Shown here one piece after another: positions 7,707 to 16,573 of a stretch of DNA of 64,000 bases. Location of the stretch: positions 1-64,000 of the forward strand of contig JBFXCU010000007.1 in the NCBI GenBank assembly GCA_050181835.1, read 5' to 3'. This DNA is from CAILZL01 sp050181835 (GTDB lineage: Bacteria > Pseudomonadota > Gammaproteobacteria > Steroidobacterales > Steroidobacteraceae). Every line of letters starts with the position of its first letter. Within the stretch, counting starts at the first letter, position 1. A model generated the notes under the pieces. The model was not told the origin of the DNA, made no database searches, and was given only the letters and a program-made list of their open reading frames with translations. A program made the translations under genes and the position numbers.

Positions 7707-9863
7707 TCAGATTTTGCGACGAACGCTGAGTACATTGGACAGCCCCTGAATGCGCCCCAATGCGGTAGAGAGTTCTTCAAGGTTGTGCACCACGATACGT
7801 AGTTGTATGTCGGCAACCCCATCGCGCTGTGTCAGGGTGTTCATGGCTTGCAAGTTGAGCTTTGCGTCAGCCAGTACGGCACTGATGTCGCGCAGTAATC
7901 CACGTCGATCATAGGCGCGCACCATTATTTCCACGACAAACTCCTGACCGATGCTGCTGCCCCAGTCGACTGGAATAACTCGTTCTGGCTGTTTGTTCTG
8001 CAGGCGTTTGAAACTAGCGCAGTCTTGGCGATGAATGCTGACGCCTCGTCCTACTGTGATGTAACCGGCGATGGCTTCCGGTGGCACGGGCCTGCAGCAG
8101 CGAGCAAAACTAGATAGTAATTTGCCTACCCCATCAACACGGATGCCTTCTATAGGCTTCGCAGCCTTGGATTTGCCAGCGACTGGTGGCGGCTCCTGCG
8201 GTTGGGTTCGCCGCTGAATGGCACCGTTGATTTGTGCGAGGGTGAGGTCACCTACGCCCAATGCCTGATACAACTGTTCTACTGTAGACAGGTGCAATTC
8301 CGCCAGTAACTCCGGCAGCGTGATTGAATGCACCCCTAACCGTTGTATTTCACGCTCTAGTAGAAGTTTGCCCTGGACGATGTTCTGGCCTTCATCCTGC
8401 TTACGGAACCAGGCGCGCACTTTGGCGCGGCTGCGTGGTGAAGCCAGAAAGCCGCGCGATGGCGCCAGCCAATCGCGGCTGGGATGAGGTTGCTTGGCAG
8501 TGATGATCTCCACTTGATCGCCATTGGTGAGTGCCTGCGTCAGCGGCACAATATGGCCGTTGAGTTTCGCGCCACGACAGCGGTGCCCCAACTCGGTATG
8601 CACCTGATAGGCGTAGTCCAGCGGCGTAGCCCCCTTGGGCAGATCGACCACTTCCCCGCGCGGGGATAGCGCATAGACCCGATCTTCAAACAACTCGGCA
8701 CGCATGCGTTCCAGAAAATCCGTTTCGGATTCTGCTTGGTCATCACTGTGTTCAGCGGGATCGAGAATCTGTCGTAACCAAGCGATCTTTTGTTCGTAAG
8801 CGACGTCGCTGCGCCCACCTTCTTTGTAGCGGCCCTCTTTGTATTTCCAATGTGCAGCAACGCCCAGTTCAGCGTGCTCGTGCATGTCCTTGGTACGAAT
8901 CTGGACTTCTAACGGTAGCTTGCCTGGGCCAATCACAGCGGTATGTAGCGAGCGATAGAGATTGTCTTTGGGGGTCGCAATATAGTCGTCAAATTCTCCC
9001 GGAATGAATGGCCACAGGCCATGCACCACGCCTAGCGCCGCGTAACAATCAGCCAGATTATCGACCAGTAAGCGTACGGCGCGTACGTCATAAACTTGCT
9101 CGAAATTCAATCCTTTACGCTGCATTTTTCGCCAAATGCTATAGATGTGTTTCGGGCGACTGGCAATTTCTGCGTGCACCTCGGCCTTGGTCAGCGCGGC
9201 GTGTAATTCAGCCTGCACTTCGGCAAGGTAGCGTTCACGATCCGCCCGCTTGCTGGCTAGCCATCCAGCAATGCGTTTGTAGGCGTCTGGATTCAAATAG
9301 CGGAAGCTCAGGTCTTCCAATTGCCACTTAAGCTGCCAGATGCCTAGACGATTGGCCAGCGGCGCAAAAATCTCCCGAGTTTCGCGTGCCAGTCGTTCCT
9401 GCTCAATGGCGGGCAAGGCCTTGGCATGGCGTAGCTGATACAGTTGATCGGCGAGACGAATGAATACCAGCCGCGCATCGGCAGCAATGGCCAGCAGCAT
9501 TTTGCGTAACGATTCGGCTTGACTGGCTGAACGAGACTGGCCGCTTGCCCCGCCAGCGCCTTCATACTGCTTGAGACGCACACTGTCAGTGGCCATGCGC
9601 GTTACCGCTGTACCCAGCAACTCGGTGGCACGTTGCTCGTCGAGTAACCCGGCCTGCATAACGGGATACAGCATGGCGCCGATCACGATCTCATCAGCCA
9701 CGCCCAATGGCTGCACGATGGCAGCAATGGCCTGCGCACGAATTAGCGTCTCGGCTTTTAATGCCGATTCGGGCAGCGCGGCGGACACCGTGGTAAGCGC
9801 AGTTTGCAGTGCGGGGGAGTCGGATACGCTATCGTCAACTGTTGGGGTCAAGCATTGATCCAC
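7707..9863 (-). CDS. relA: GTP pyrophosphokinase RelA (ppGpp synthetase I)
   Basis: The 718-residue protein makes (p)ppGpp on ribosomes stalled by uncharged tRNA. The order is: an N-terminal HD-like hydrolase domain that has lost the HD pair (AMLYPVMQAG in its place), the synthetase domain with SRPKHIYSIWRKM and the acidic EFDDYIATPKDNLYRSLHT, a TGS domain (RVYALSPRGEVVDLPKGATP), a Cys-containing segment (CCRPVPPEAIAGYI) and a C-terminal ACT domain. The E-x-D-D motif, instead of R-x-K-D, marks monofunctional RelA and not bifunctional SpoT. The start is GTG at 9863; it is divergent from ruvC. Confidence 0.95.
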   Translation of the reverse strand: MDQCLTPTVDDSVSDSPALQTALTTVSAALPESALKAETLIRAQAIAAIVQPLGVADEIVIGAMLYPVMQAGLLDEQRATELLGTAVTRMATDSVRLKQYEGAGGASGQSRSASQAESLRKMLLAIAADARLVFIRLADQLYQLRHAKALPAIEQERLARETREIFAPLANRLGIWQLKWQLEDLSFRYLNPDAYKRIAGWLASKRADRERYLAEVQAELHAALTKAEVHAEIASRPKHIYSIWRKMQRKGLNFEQVYDVRAVRLLVDNLADCYAALGVVHGLWPFIPGEFDDYIATPKDNLYRSLHTAVIGPGKLPLEVQIRTKDMHEHAELGVAAHWKYKEGRYKEGGRSDVAYEQKIAWLRQILDPAEHSDDQAESETDFLERMRAELFEDRVYALSPRGEVVDLPKGATPLDYAYQVHTELGHRCRGAKLNGHIVPLTQALTNGDQVEIITAKQPHPSRDWLAPSRGFLASPRSRAKVRAWFRKQDEGQNIVQGKLLLEREIQRLGVHSITLPELLAELHLSTVEQLYQALGVGDLTLAQINGAIQRRTQPQEPPPVAGKSKAAKPIEGIRVDGVGKLLSSFARCCRPVPPEAIAGYITVGRGVSIHRQDCASFKRLQNKQPERVIPVDWGSSIGQEFVVEIMVRAYDRRGLLRDISAVLADAKLNLQAMNTLTQRDGVADIQLRIVVHNLEELSTALGRIQGLSNVLSVRRKI

Positions 9864-10051
9864 AGGCTAGGGGAATGCCGGTATCATACTCGAGGTATTA
9901 ACCTGCAAACCCACCACCGCATTGCTTGGAGTATGAGTTTTGTTCCTAGTCGCGAACCGATGTTGTGCGCATGCTGATGCCTAGTCGCGCCACTACGCGT
10001 CGAGTACGCCGCAGCCCGCATCGATTGCAAAGTCTTGATGAGTTGGCTTCC

Positions 10052-10579
10052 ATGCCACCGCTCAAGTTGGCGCTGCGGGCACGTATTCTTGGTCTGGATC
10101 CAGGGTCGCGCATTACTGGGTTTGCGGTGCTGGATTGTGAAGCCAACCAGATTCGCCATGTGGCCAGCGGCAGCATTCGTGCCCAAGGCAGTGATTTTCC
10201 CGAACGACTACGTCAGATCTTTGCTGGCGTAATCGCCATTGTTAATGAGCATCAGCCGGATGAAGTCGCCATCGAAAGCGTGTTCATGCATCGTAATGCT
10301 GATAGCGCGCTTAAGTTAGGGCAGGCACGTGGCGCGGCACTAGGTGCCACCTTTGCTGTAACTAGCAGCGTGTTTGAATATGCACCACGCAAGATCAAGC
10401 AGGCGATAGTGGGTACTGGTGCGGCAGAAAAAACTCAGGTACAGCTGATGGTAAAGCGGCTATTGAATGTGGATGGAGAGATGGGTGCGGATGCCGCCGA
10501 TGCGCTGGCGATTGCACTGTGCCATGCACATTCACGGCGACTGCAAGGACTGCTGTTAACCTCAAGGATCAGAGGATGA
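10052..10579 (+). CDS. ruvC: Holliday junction resolvase RuvC
   Basis: A 175-residue RNase H-fold endonuclease that cuts Holliday junctions located by RuvAB. The N-terminal acidic residue is in LGLDPGSRITGF (D16), the second in VAIESVF (E75), and the last pair in GADAADALAIALCHAH. The reading frame extends upstream to a GTG at 9965, but the extra 29 residues are basic and unlike the family; ATG 10052 gives the expected length of about 175. Its TGA overlaps the ruvA ATG. Confidence 0.95.
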   Translation: MPPLKLALRARILGLDPGSRITGFAVLDCEANQIRHVASGSIRAQGSDFPERLRQIFAGVIAIVNEHQPDEVAIESVFMHRNADSALKLGQARGAALGATFAVTSSVFEYAPRKIKQAIVGTGAAEKTQVQLMVKRLLNVDGEMGADAADALAIALCHAHSRRLQGLLLTSRIRG

Positions 10580-11178
10580 TTGGTTCATTACGCGGCAAGC
10601 TGGTCAGCAAGCAACCACCTCAATTGATGATGGAAGTAGCGGGGGTGGGCTATGAATTAGATGTGCCGATGTCTACTTTCTATGACTTGCCACAGGTAGG
10701 TGCTGAGCTGTTTTTGTTTACTCATCTGGTGGTGCGCGAGGACGCGCACGTGCTGTTTGGCTTTGGTACCGAACGGGAACGGCGCATGTTCCGCGAGTTG
10801 CTGAAAGTGTCCAGCATCGGCCCCAAGCTGGCGCTGTCTATTTTGTCCGGGATTAACGTCGATGAGCTGTTGCTATGTGTCACGGCGGCAGATGCTGATT
10901 CACTGGTACGTATTCCTGGCGTCGGACGCAAAACTGCTGAACGGTTGTTGATTGAAATGCGTGATCGGGTCAAAGGCTTTGGCGTGGGTGGCGCACTGCC
11001 ACAACTAATGTCACCACAGGGTGGTGCCAGCAATCACGGTGAAGCGTTCAGTGCCTTGGTGGCACTAGGTTACAAATCAGTGGAAATTACCAAGCTATTG
11101 AAAAGCATTGATCCGCAGGTTAGCAGCGTCGAAGACATCATTCGTCATGCCTTGAAAGCGGCGGTGCAGAAATCATGA
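10576..11178 (+). CDS. ruvA: Holliday junction DNA helicase subunit RuvA
   Basis: This 200-residue protein binds the four-way junction and targets the RuvB motor. It opens with the OB-fold start MIGSLRGKLVSKQPP, then carries two helix-hairpin-helix elements (FRELLKVSSIGPKLALSIL and LVRIPGVGRKTAERLLIEM), a Gly-rich linker, and the RuvB-binding domain III (EAFSALVALGYKSVEITKLL). The start at 10576 overlaps the ruvC stop by ATGA, with AAGGA about 8 bases upstream; the longer frame to 10519 lies inside ruvC. Its stop overlaps ruvB in the same way, so translation is probably coupled. Confidence 0.96.
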   Translation: MIGSLRGKLVSKQPPQLMMEVAGVGYELDVPMSTFYDLPQVGAELFLFTHLVVREDAHVLFGFGTERERRMFRELLKVSSIGPKLALSILSGINVDELLLCVTAADADSLVRIPGVGRKTAERLLIEMRDRVKGFGVGGALPQLMSPQGGASNHGEAFSALVALGYKSVEITKLLKSIDPQVSSVEDIIRHALKAAVQKS

Positions 11179-12218
11179 TTCAACAAGATCGCATCATTGC
11201 TGCTGGCGAGCAGGGTGAAGATGCTACCTATGATCGTGCTGTGCGCCCCAAAAAGCTGACTGACTATGTGGGCCAGCCCACTGTGCGTACACAGATGGAA
11301 ATTTTCATCGAAGCGGCACGCAAACGGCAGGATGCGCTCGATCACGTATTGATATTTGGCCCACCTGGCCTGGGCAAGACCACCTTGGCGCATATCATTG
11401 CCAATGAACTGGGTGTGGGTTTGAAGCAGACTTCCGGCCCGGTGATCGAACGCCCCGGTGATCTCGCCGCATTACTCACCAATCTGCAAGCCAACGATGT
11501 GCTGTTCGTTGATGAAATTCATCGCTTGAGTCCGGTGGTGGAGGAAATATTGTATCCGGCCATGGAGGACTACCAGCTAGACATCATGATCGGCGAAGGC
11601 CCGGCAGCACGCTCGATCAAACTCGATCTACCGCCGTTTACGCTAGTGGGTGCAACCACCCGTGCTGGCTTGCTGACTTCACCACTACGCGACCGCTTTG
11701 GCATTGTGCAGCGGTTGGAGTTTTATAACGTCGATGACCTGACGCACATTGTTCAGCGCTCTGCCGCGATTCTGGGTGTGGTGATGGATGCAGCGGGCGC
11801 ACGACAGATTGCTTTGCGATCGCGCGGTACGCCACGTATTGCCAACCGACTGTTACGACGGGTACGCGATTTCGCCGAAGTCAAAGCGGATGGCCGGGTC
11901 AGCGCGGCAGTGGCACAGGGTGCGCTCGATATGCTGGACGTTGATCCACAAGGCTTTGACTTGATGGATCGTAAATTGCTGCTGGCCATCATGGAAAAAT
12001 TTGACGGTGGGCCGGTGGGTGTCGAGAGCCTCGCCGCCATGCTGGGTGAAGAACGCGGCACCATTGAAGACGTGGTCGAACCGTACTTGATCCAGCAAGG
12101 ATTCCTGATGCGTACCGCGCGTGGTCGGATGGCGACACGCGGCGCTTACTTGCACTTTGGCCTTAAGGTACCGGAACGTCCGCTAGCGCCAGACTTGTTC
12201 GGCGAGAGTGGCGTATGA
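11175..12218 (+). CDS. ruvB: Holliday junction branch migration ATPase RuvB
   Basis: A 347-residue AAA+ motor that drives branch migration with RuvA. The start of the conserved core is RPKKLTDYVGQ; Walker A is GPPGLGKTTLAH, Walker B is VLFVDEIHRL, sensor 1 is GATTRAGLL with the arginine-finger segment SPLRDRFGI, and the winged-helix tail ends RGRMATRGAYLHFGL. Length is normal. It overlaps ruvA (ATGA) and ybgC (ATGA). Confidence 0.97.
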   Translation: MIQQDRIIAAGEQGEDATYDRAVRPKKLTDYVGQPTVRTQMEIFIEAARKRQDALDHVLIFGPPGLGKTTLAHIIANELGVGLKQTSGPVIERPGDLAALLTNLQANDVLFVDEIHRLSPVVEEILYPAMEDYQLDIMIGEGPAARSIKLDLPPFTLVGATTRAGLLTSPLRDRFGIVQRLEFYNVDDLTHIVQRSAAILGVVMDAAGARQIALRSRGTPRIANRLLRRVRDFAEVKADGRVSAAVAQGALDMLDVDPQGFDLMDRKLLLAIMEKFDGGPVGVESLAAMLGEERGTIEDVVEPYLIQQGFLMRTARGRMATRGAYLHFGLKVPERPLAPDLFGESGV

Positions 12219-12637
12219 CAGCGTTTGTTGGTGAGGCCTTCGTCTGGCCTGTCAGGGTGTATTGGGAAGACACGGACGCAGGCGGAGTGGTGTACTACGC
12301 CAATTATCTCAAGTTCATGGAACGCGCGCGTACCGAGTGGCTGCGTGCGATGGGTGTGGAGCAGGGCCCGTTGCAGGAACAACACGGGGTTTTATTGGTC
12401 ATTGCACAGATCGAAGCGAAATATCGTCGGCCGGCGCGTTATGCTGATCTGTTGCAGGTGACCTGTTGCATCAGTGAGCTGGGCAAAGCCAGCATTTGTT
12501 TTGAGCAGCGAGTGTATCGCGACCAAGTGGGCGGCGAATTGTTACTGGATGGTAAAGCACGCGTGGGCTGTATTGATGCGATGAGCTTCAAGCCCAAGGC
12601 TTTACCAAAAATTATTGTTGGGAGTTTGACTGAATGA
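12215..12637 (+). CDS. ybgC: Acyl-CoA thioesterase YbgC (Tol-Pal associated)
   Basis: A 140-residue hot-dog-fold thioesterase. The catalytic aspartate lies in VYWEDTDAGGVVYYANYLKFMERAR, the 4-hydroxybenzoyl-CoA thioesterase-type signature. YbgC acts in the cytoplasm on acyl-CoA or acyl-ACP and is nearly always the first gene of the tol-pal operon, as here. Both ends overlap neighbours by ATGA (ruvB upstream, tolQ downstream), so this one transcript appears to link the ruv and tol genes. Confidence 0.93.
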   Translation: MTAFVGEAFVWPVRVYWEDTDAGGVVYYANYLKFMERARTEWLRAMGVEQGPLQEQHGVLLVIAQIEAKYRRPARYADLLQVTCCISELGKASICFEQRVYRDQVGGELLLDGKARVGCIDAMSFKPKALPKIIVGSLTE

Positions 12638-13329
12638 ATGATTTGTCAGTGCTGCATCTAATCCTTGATGCCAGCATCATCGTGCAACTGGTAATGGCAT
12701 TATTGCTGACTGCGTCGGTGATGTCATGGATGATTATTCTGCGTAAGCGAGCGGAGTTGCGGCAAACTCGTGCCGACGCCGACAAGTTTGAAGATGACTT
12801 CTGGAGTGGTGGTGATCTAACCGCGCTGTACCGCAAGCTCGAAGTGAATCGTGGCAAGGCGATGGGAGTGGCCAGTATTTTCGAGTCCGGCTTTCGTGAA
12901 TTTGGTCGCATGCGACAACACGGAGCGATCGGCGCTGATCAAGTCATTGAAGGAAGTCGTCGCGCCATGCGTGCGGCGTTACTTAAAGAAACCGATCGAC
13001 TTGAGAAAAGCCTGTCAATGCTGGCTACTATTGGCTCCACCAGTCCTTACGTGGGTTTGTTCGGCACGGTATGGGGCATCATGAGTGTGTTTTATAGTTT
13101 GGGCGGCACAGCTCAGGTGACGTTGGCCCAGGTTGGGCCTGGCATATCCGAGGCATTGATCGCTACGGCAATGGGTTTGTTTGCGGCAATTCCGGCAGTG
13201 GTTTTTTATAACCGCTATGCCGATCAAGTCAGTCGTCTCGAACTACGTTACGACACCTTTGTGGAAGAGTTATCAACCATCCTGCAGCGTAGCGCTACCT
13301 CGCGTCCAGCTGCCAGTAAGGAGGGATAG
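12634..13329 (+). CDS. tolQ: Tol-Pal motor subunit TolQ
   Basis: A 231-residue ExbB/MotA-type inner-membrane protein. A first helix at about 10-35 (IIVQLVMALLLTASVMSWMIIL) is followed by a cytoplasmic loop and two C-terminal helices that include the conserved GSTSPYVGLFGTVWGIM and GISEALIATAMGLFAAIPAVVFYN. With TolR it forms the proton-driven stator that energises TolA for outer-membrane constriction at division. It overlaps ybgC by 4 bases and lies 3 bases before tolR. Confidence 0.96.
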   Translation: MNDLSVLHLILDASIIVQLVMALLLTASVMSWMIILRKRAELRQTRADADKFEDDFWSGGDLTALYRKLEVNRGKAMGVASIFESGFREFGRMRQHGAIGADQVIEGSRRAMRAALLKETDRLEKSLSMLATIGSTSPYVGLFGTVWGIMSVFYSLGGTAQVTLAQVGPGISEALIATAMGLFAAIPAVVFYNRYADQVSRLELRYDTFVEELSTILQRSATSRPAASKEG

Positions 13330-13332
13330 GCG

Positions 13333-13770
13333 ATGGCGCGACGTGGTCGCAAACTGATGGCCGAAATCAATGTAGTGCCCTACATTGACGTGATGCTGGT
13401 GTTACTGATCATTTTCATGCTCACCGCACCCATGCTGACTCAAGGCATCAAAGTAGATTTGCCCAAGGCAGGAGCGGAAGCATTAAAGGCCAACGATGAA
13501 CCGCCGTTAATCTTGAGTGTGGATAAGGGTGGCGCCTATTACCTCAGTGTGAGTAGCAACCCTGATGCAGCGATTGATGCCGATACGGTGGTGCAGCGCG
13601 TATCGGCCATCCTGCGCCGCGCGCCCGCGACCCAAGTGTTAGTCAAGGCCGATGCCGCTGTGCCCTACGGTCAAGTAGTGCAGGGCATGGTGTTGTTGCA
13701 ACGATCTGGTGCCGAACAGGTGGGATTTGTGACTGACCCGGTCACTGCTGCAAGAGCCAAGCGTAACTAA
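13333..13770 (+). CDS. tolR: Tol-Pal motor subunit TolR
   Basis: A 145-residue ExbD/TolR protein. One N-terminal transmembrane helix contains the proton-carrying aspartate in MAEINVVPYIDVMLVLLIIFMLT; the periplasmic domain follows, with the typical ILRRAPATQVLVKADAAVPYG. It pairs with TolQ as ion channel and peptidoglycan anchor. Its TAA shares one base with the tolA ATG (TAATG). Confidence 0.95.
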   Translation: MARRGRKLMAEINVVPYIDVMLVLLIIFMLTAPMLTQGIKVDLPKAGAEALKANDEPPLILSVDKGGAYYLSVSSNPDAAIDADTVVQRVSAILRRAPATQVLVKADAAVPYGQVVQGMVLLQRSGAEQVGFVTDPVTAARAKRN

Positions 13771-14630
13771 TGGCTGTATTGACTCAGGATAGTTGGACGC
13801 AAGATCTCAAATACTTGAGTGGTGCGTTGGGAATTCACGCGCTGATAGGCTTGTTGATGATTGGATTCAACTGGAGTTCACCCCAAGCTATTGTGCCCCA
13901 GCTGGCCATCAAGGCGGTTTTGGTGGATAGCACCACGCTAAATCAGGTGGTGCGCCAGACGGCCAAGCCTGTCATTGAAAAAAATGACGACGAGCAGGCG
14001 GCGCTGGAACAACAGCGGCAAGAACAGGAGCGACTCAAGCAGGAAGAGTTGCAACAAGTACAACTGAAGCAACGGGAAACGGAGCGTGTTGAACAGCAAC
14101 GTCTGCTGGCCGAAGCGGAGCAGAAAAACCAATTACTGCAACAGCGTAAGGCGGCAGAGGCTGAGCAGAAAAAGCAGCAAGAGTTGGCGAAGCAACAGCA
14201 GGACAAGCAGCGTATTGCCGAGATCCAGCAAAAGCAACGCGATGCAGAATTGAAACGACAGGCCGACGCCGATGCCAAGGCACAAAAAGCACTCGAAGCT
14301 GAACTAAGCGCGCGGATGGCTGCCGAAGAGGGGCGAGCTGCGGCAGTGAACTCAGGGTTGCTTAATCAGTACGTTGCGTTGATTCAGCAGAAAGTCATGC
14401 GCAACTGGAATAAGCCGTCCACCGCCAAATCCGGCCTAGAGTGTGAGGTAAATGTGACTCAGGCAGCGGGTGGCACGGTGTTGTCGGTGTCAATTGGCCG
14501 CTGCAATGGCGATCAGGCCGTGCGCACCTCGATTGAAGCGGCGGTACAGCGGGCATCACCCTTGCCCAATCCGCCTGATCCACGCTTGTTCGAACGAAAT
14601 TTATTATTCATTTTCAAGCCTACGGAGTAG
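13770..14630 (+). CDS. tolA: TolA, trans-periplasmic coupling protein
   Basis: A 286-residue protein with a single N-terminal anchor (about residues 17-31, GALGIHALIGLLMIGF), then a long Gln/Lys/Glu/Ala-rich helix (about 75-195, many repeats of EQ, KQ and AEA), and a C-terminal globular domain beginning LLNQYVALIQQKVMRNWNKP with the two cysteines expected for TolA domain III (LECEVNV and IGRCNGD). It transmits TolQR motion to TolB/Pal. It is somewhat shorter than the E. coli protein because the helical domain is shorter. Confidence 0.94.
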   Translation: MAVLTQDSWTQDLKYLSGALGIHALIGLLMIGFNWSSPQAIVPQLAIKAVLVDSTTLNQVVRQTAKPVIEKNDDEQAALEQQRQEQERLKQEELQQVQLKQRETERVEQQRLLAEAEQKNQLLQQRKAAEAEQKKQQELAKQQQDKQRIAEIQQKQRDAELKRQADADAKAQKALEAELSARMAAEEGRAAAVNSGLLNQYVALIQQKVMRNWNKPSTAKSGLECEVNVTQAAGGTVLSVSIGRCNGDQAVRTSIEAAVQRASPLPNPPDPRLFERNLLFIFKPTE

Positions 14631-14632
14631 GA

Positions 14633-15943
14633 ATGAAGCATCTTAGTCGTATTTTGGTTGTCTTTTCTGGTTGTCTGTTAATTGCGCTGCAATCCCACGC
14701 GCAGTTGGTCGTAGAAATCACGCAGGGTCTCAACGACGCTATTCCTATCGCCATTGTCCCGTTTGCGATGCCGGGGCCGATCAAGCCGGAGGTGGATGTG
14801 GCAGAGGTGATCGCCAATGATTTGAGCCGCAGTGGCCGCTTTGCCCCTGTGCCGCGTAACGACATGCTGGAGCAACCCAGCTCTGGTGAGCAGATTCAGT
14901 TCGCGGATTGGCGGTTATTGAAAAGTAATTTCATCGCCGTGGGCAAGATTACACCCGACGGCGCGGATCGCTTTTCAGTGCAATACGAGCTGTACAACGT
15001 ACTCAATGGTCAGCGCTTGCTGGGCGAAAAAATACCGTCTACTGGCGGCGCACTGCGTGCTACAGCACATCGTATTGCTGATTTAATTTATGAACAATTG
15101 ACTGGTGTGCGCGGCGTATTTTCAACGCGCATTGCCTATCTCAATGTTGAAGGCAATCCGCCCAACCAGCGCTACAAGTTAACCGTTGCTGACGCCGATG
15201 GGGTCAATCCGCGCGTGGTTGCTAACTCCAGCGAGCCGATTATGTCGCCAGCCTGGTCTCCTGATGGTCAGAGTTTGGCCTATGTTTCATTTGAGGGAAA
15301 AGCAGCCTCAATTTACGTGCAAACCATCGCTACGGGAGAGCGCATCAAAGTGTCAGCACGTGCTGGTATCAATGGGGCTCCTGCCTGGTCTCCTGATGGC
15401 AAGAAGCTGGCGTTAACCCTGTCGCGCAAGGATGGGGATGTGGACGTGTACACGCTGGAGCTAGCGTCACAAGTATTGACGCGCATGAGTTTTGACCCCG
15501 GCATTGATACCGAACCCAGTTGGTCATTGGATGGTCGCAAGTTGTACTACACTTCGGATCGTTCTGGTTCGCCGCAGATTTACGAAGTAGGTGTCAATGA
15601 TCCGCGCAGCGCCCTCAAGCGCCTCACCTTTGAGGGTCGTTACAATGCGCGACCACGCCTGTCCCCGGATGGCAAGCAGCTGGCATTGGTGCATCAAAAC
15701 GGTAATGGCTTCAATATCGCTTTGCTGGATCTGGCCTCCAATTCATTGCAGGTGTTGACCAAGGGTCGTCAGGATGAAAGTCCCAGCTTTGCGCCTAATG
15801 GTGCGCAGCTAATTTATGCGACCCAGGATCGGGGTAGGGGAGTGTTGGCACTGGTGTCCAGTGATGGTCGTTCGCAGCAGAAAATGGGAGCGGCCAGTGG
15901 CGAAGTGCGCGAAGCCGTGTGGGGTCCGTTTGCGCCAAAATGA
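14633..15943 (+). CDS. tolB: Tol-Pal beta-propeller protein TolB
   Basis: A 436-residue periplasmic protein. A signal peptide (MKHLSRILVVFSGCLLIALQ, cut after SHA) precedes an N-terminal alpha/beta domain and a six-bladed propeller seen as repeats of the SPDGxxLA type (SPDGQSLAYVS, SPDGKKLALTLS, SLDGRKLYYTSDR, SPDGKQLALVHQ, APNGAQLIYATQ). It binds Pal and TolA and helps relocate Pal at septation. It starts 3 bases after tolA. Confidence 0.96.
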   Translation: MKHLSRILVVFSGCLLIALQSHAQLVVEITQGLNDAIPIAIVPFAMPGPIKPEVDVAEVIANDLSRSGRFAPVPRNDMLEQPSSGEQIQFADWRLLKSNFIAVGKITPDGADRFSVQYELYNVLNGQRLLGEKIPSTGGALRATAHRIADLIYEQLTGVRGVFSTRIAYLNVEGNPPNQRYKLTVADADGVNPRVVANSSEPIMSPAWSPDGQSLAYVSFEGKAASIYVQTIATGERIKVSARAGINGAPAWSPDGKKLALTLSRKDGDVDVYTLELASQVLTRMSFDPGIDTEPSWSLDGRKLYYTSDRSGSPQIYEVGVNDPRSALKRLTFEGRYNARPRLSPDGKQLALVHQNGNGFNIALLDLASNSLQVLTKGRQDESPSFAPNGAQLIYATQDRGRGVLALVSSDGRSQQKMGAASGEVREAVWGPFAPK

Positions 15944-16033
15944 ATTTTTACTAATAGGCTGTAGAGATTCATTGCTTATGGCACTATTAGCGTTGTTTTT
16001 TGATTCCCAATTTTCTTTTCAGAGAGACAAATA

Positions 16034-16552
16034 ATGCGTATTTCCAGTTTAGCGGTGTTGGTTGTCAGCGTGGCCTCATTGGCTGCCTGCAGCACACCTA
16101 AGGTGGCCGAAACTCCTGCACCTGAATCTACCACACCGGTAGCCACAACTGCTCCAGCAACCACGACCAACGTCGGCGCCGGTCAGCAATTGACGGCAGA
16201 GCAGCTTGCTAAACAGGCAGTGGAGAAGATTGGCATGGTCATTTATTTTGACTACGACAGCTCTGAACTCAAGCCTGAGTACAACGCAGTGGTGGCCGCT
16301 CATGCCAAGTACCTTGCGACCAACGGCAACTTGAAAGCCCGGCTGGAAGGCAACACTGATGAGCGTGGTTCACGTGAGTACAACATTGGCTTGGGCGAAC
16401 GCCGTGCGCAGGCAGTGCGTCGTGCGTTGCTGTTGCAAGGCGTGAGTGAAGCACAGCTCACTACTTTGAGCTACGGTGAGGAACGTCCCGCTGTTACTGG
16501 TAGCGACGAAGCCGCATATGCCAAGAACCGCCGTGTTGAGTTCGGTTACTAA
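16034..16552 (+). CDS. pal: Peptidoglycan-associated lipoprotein Pal
   Basis: A 172-residue outer-membrane lipoprotein. The lipobox is LAAC (residue 19 is the lipidated cysteine), followed by a Thr/Pro/Ala-rich linker and an OmpA-like peptidoglycan-binding domain: IYFDYDSSELKPEY, then LEGNTDERGSREYNIGLGERRA with the meso-DAP-binding Asp/Arg, ending KNRRVEFGY. It tethers the outer membrane to the wall and is recycled by Tol. About 90 A/T-rich bases separate it from tolB. Confidence 0.97.
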   Translation: MRISSLAVLVVSVASLAACSTPKVAETPAPESTTPVATTAPATTTNVGAGQQLTAEQLAKQAVEKIGMVIYFDYDSSELKPEYNAVVAAHAKYLATNGNLKARLEGNTDERGSREYNIGLGERRAQAVRRALLLQGVSEAQLTTLSYGEERPAVTGSDEAAYAKNRRVEFGY

Positions 16553-16573
16553 GTAGTGTTGAGCGGGAGTCGT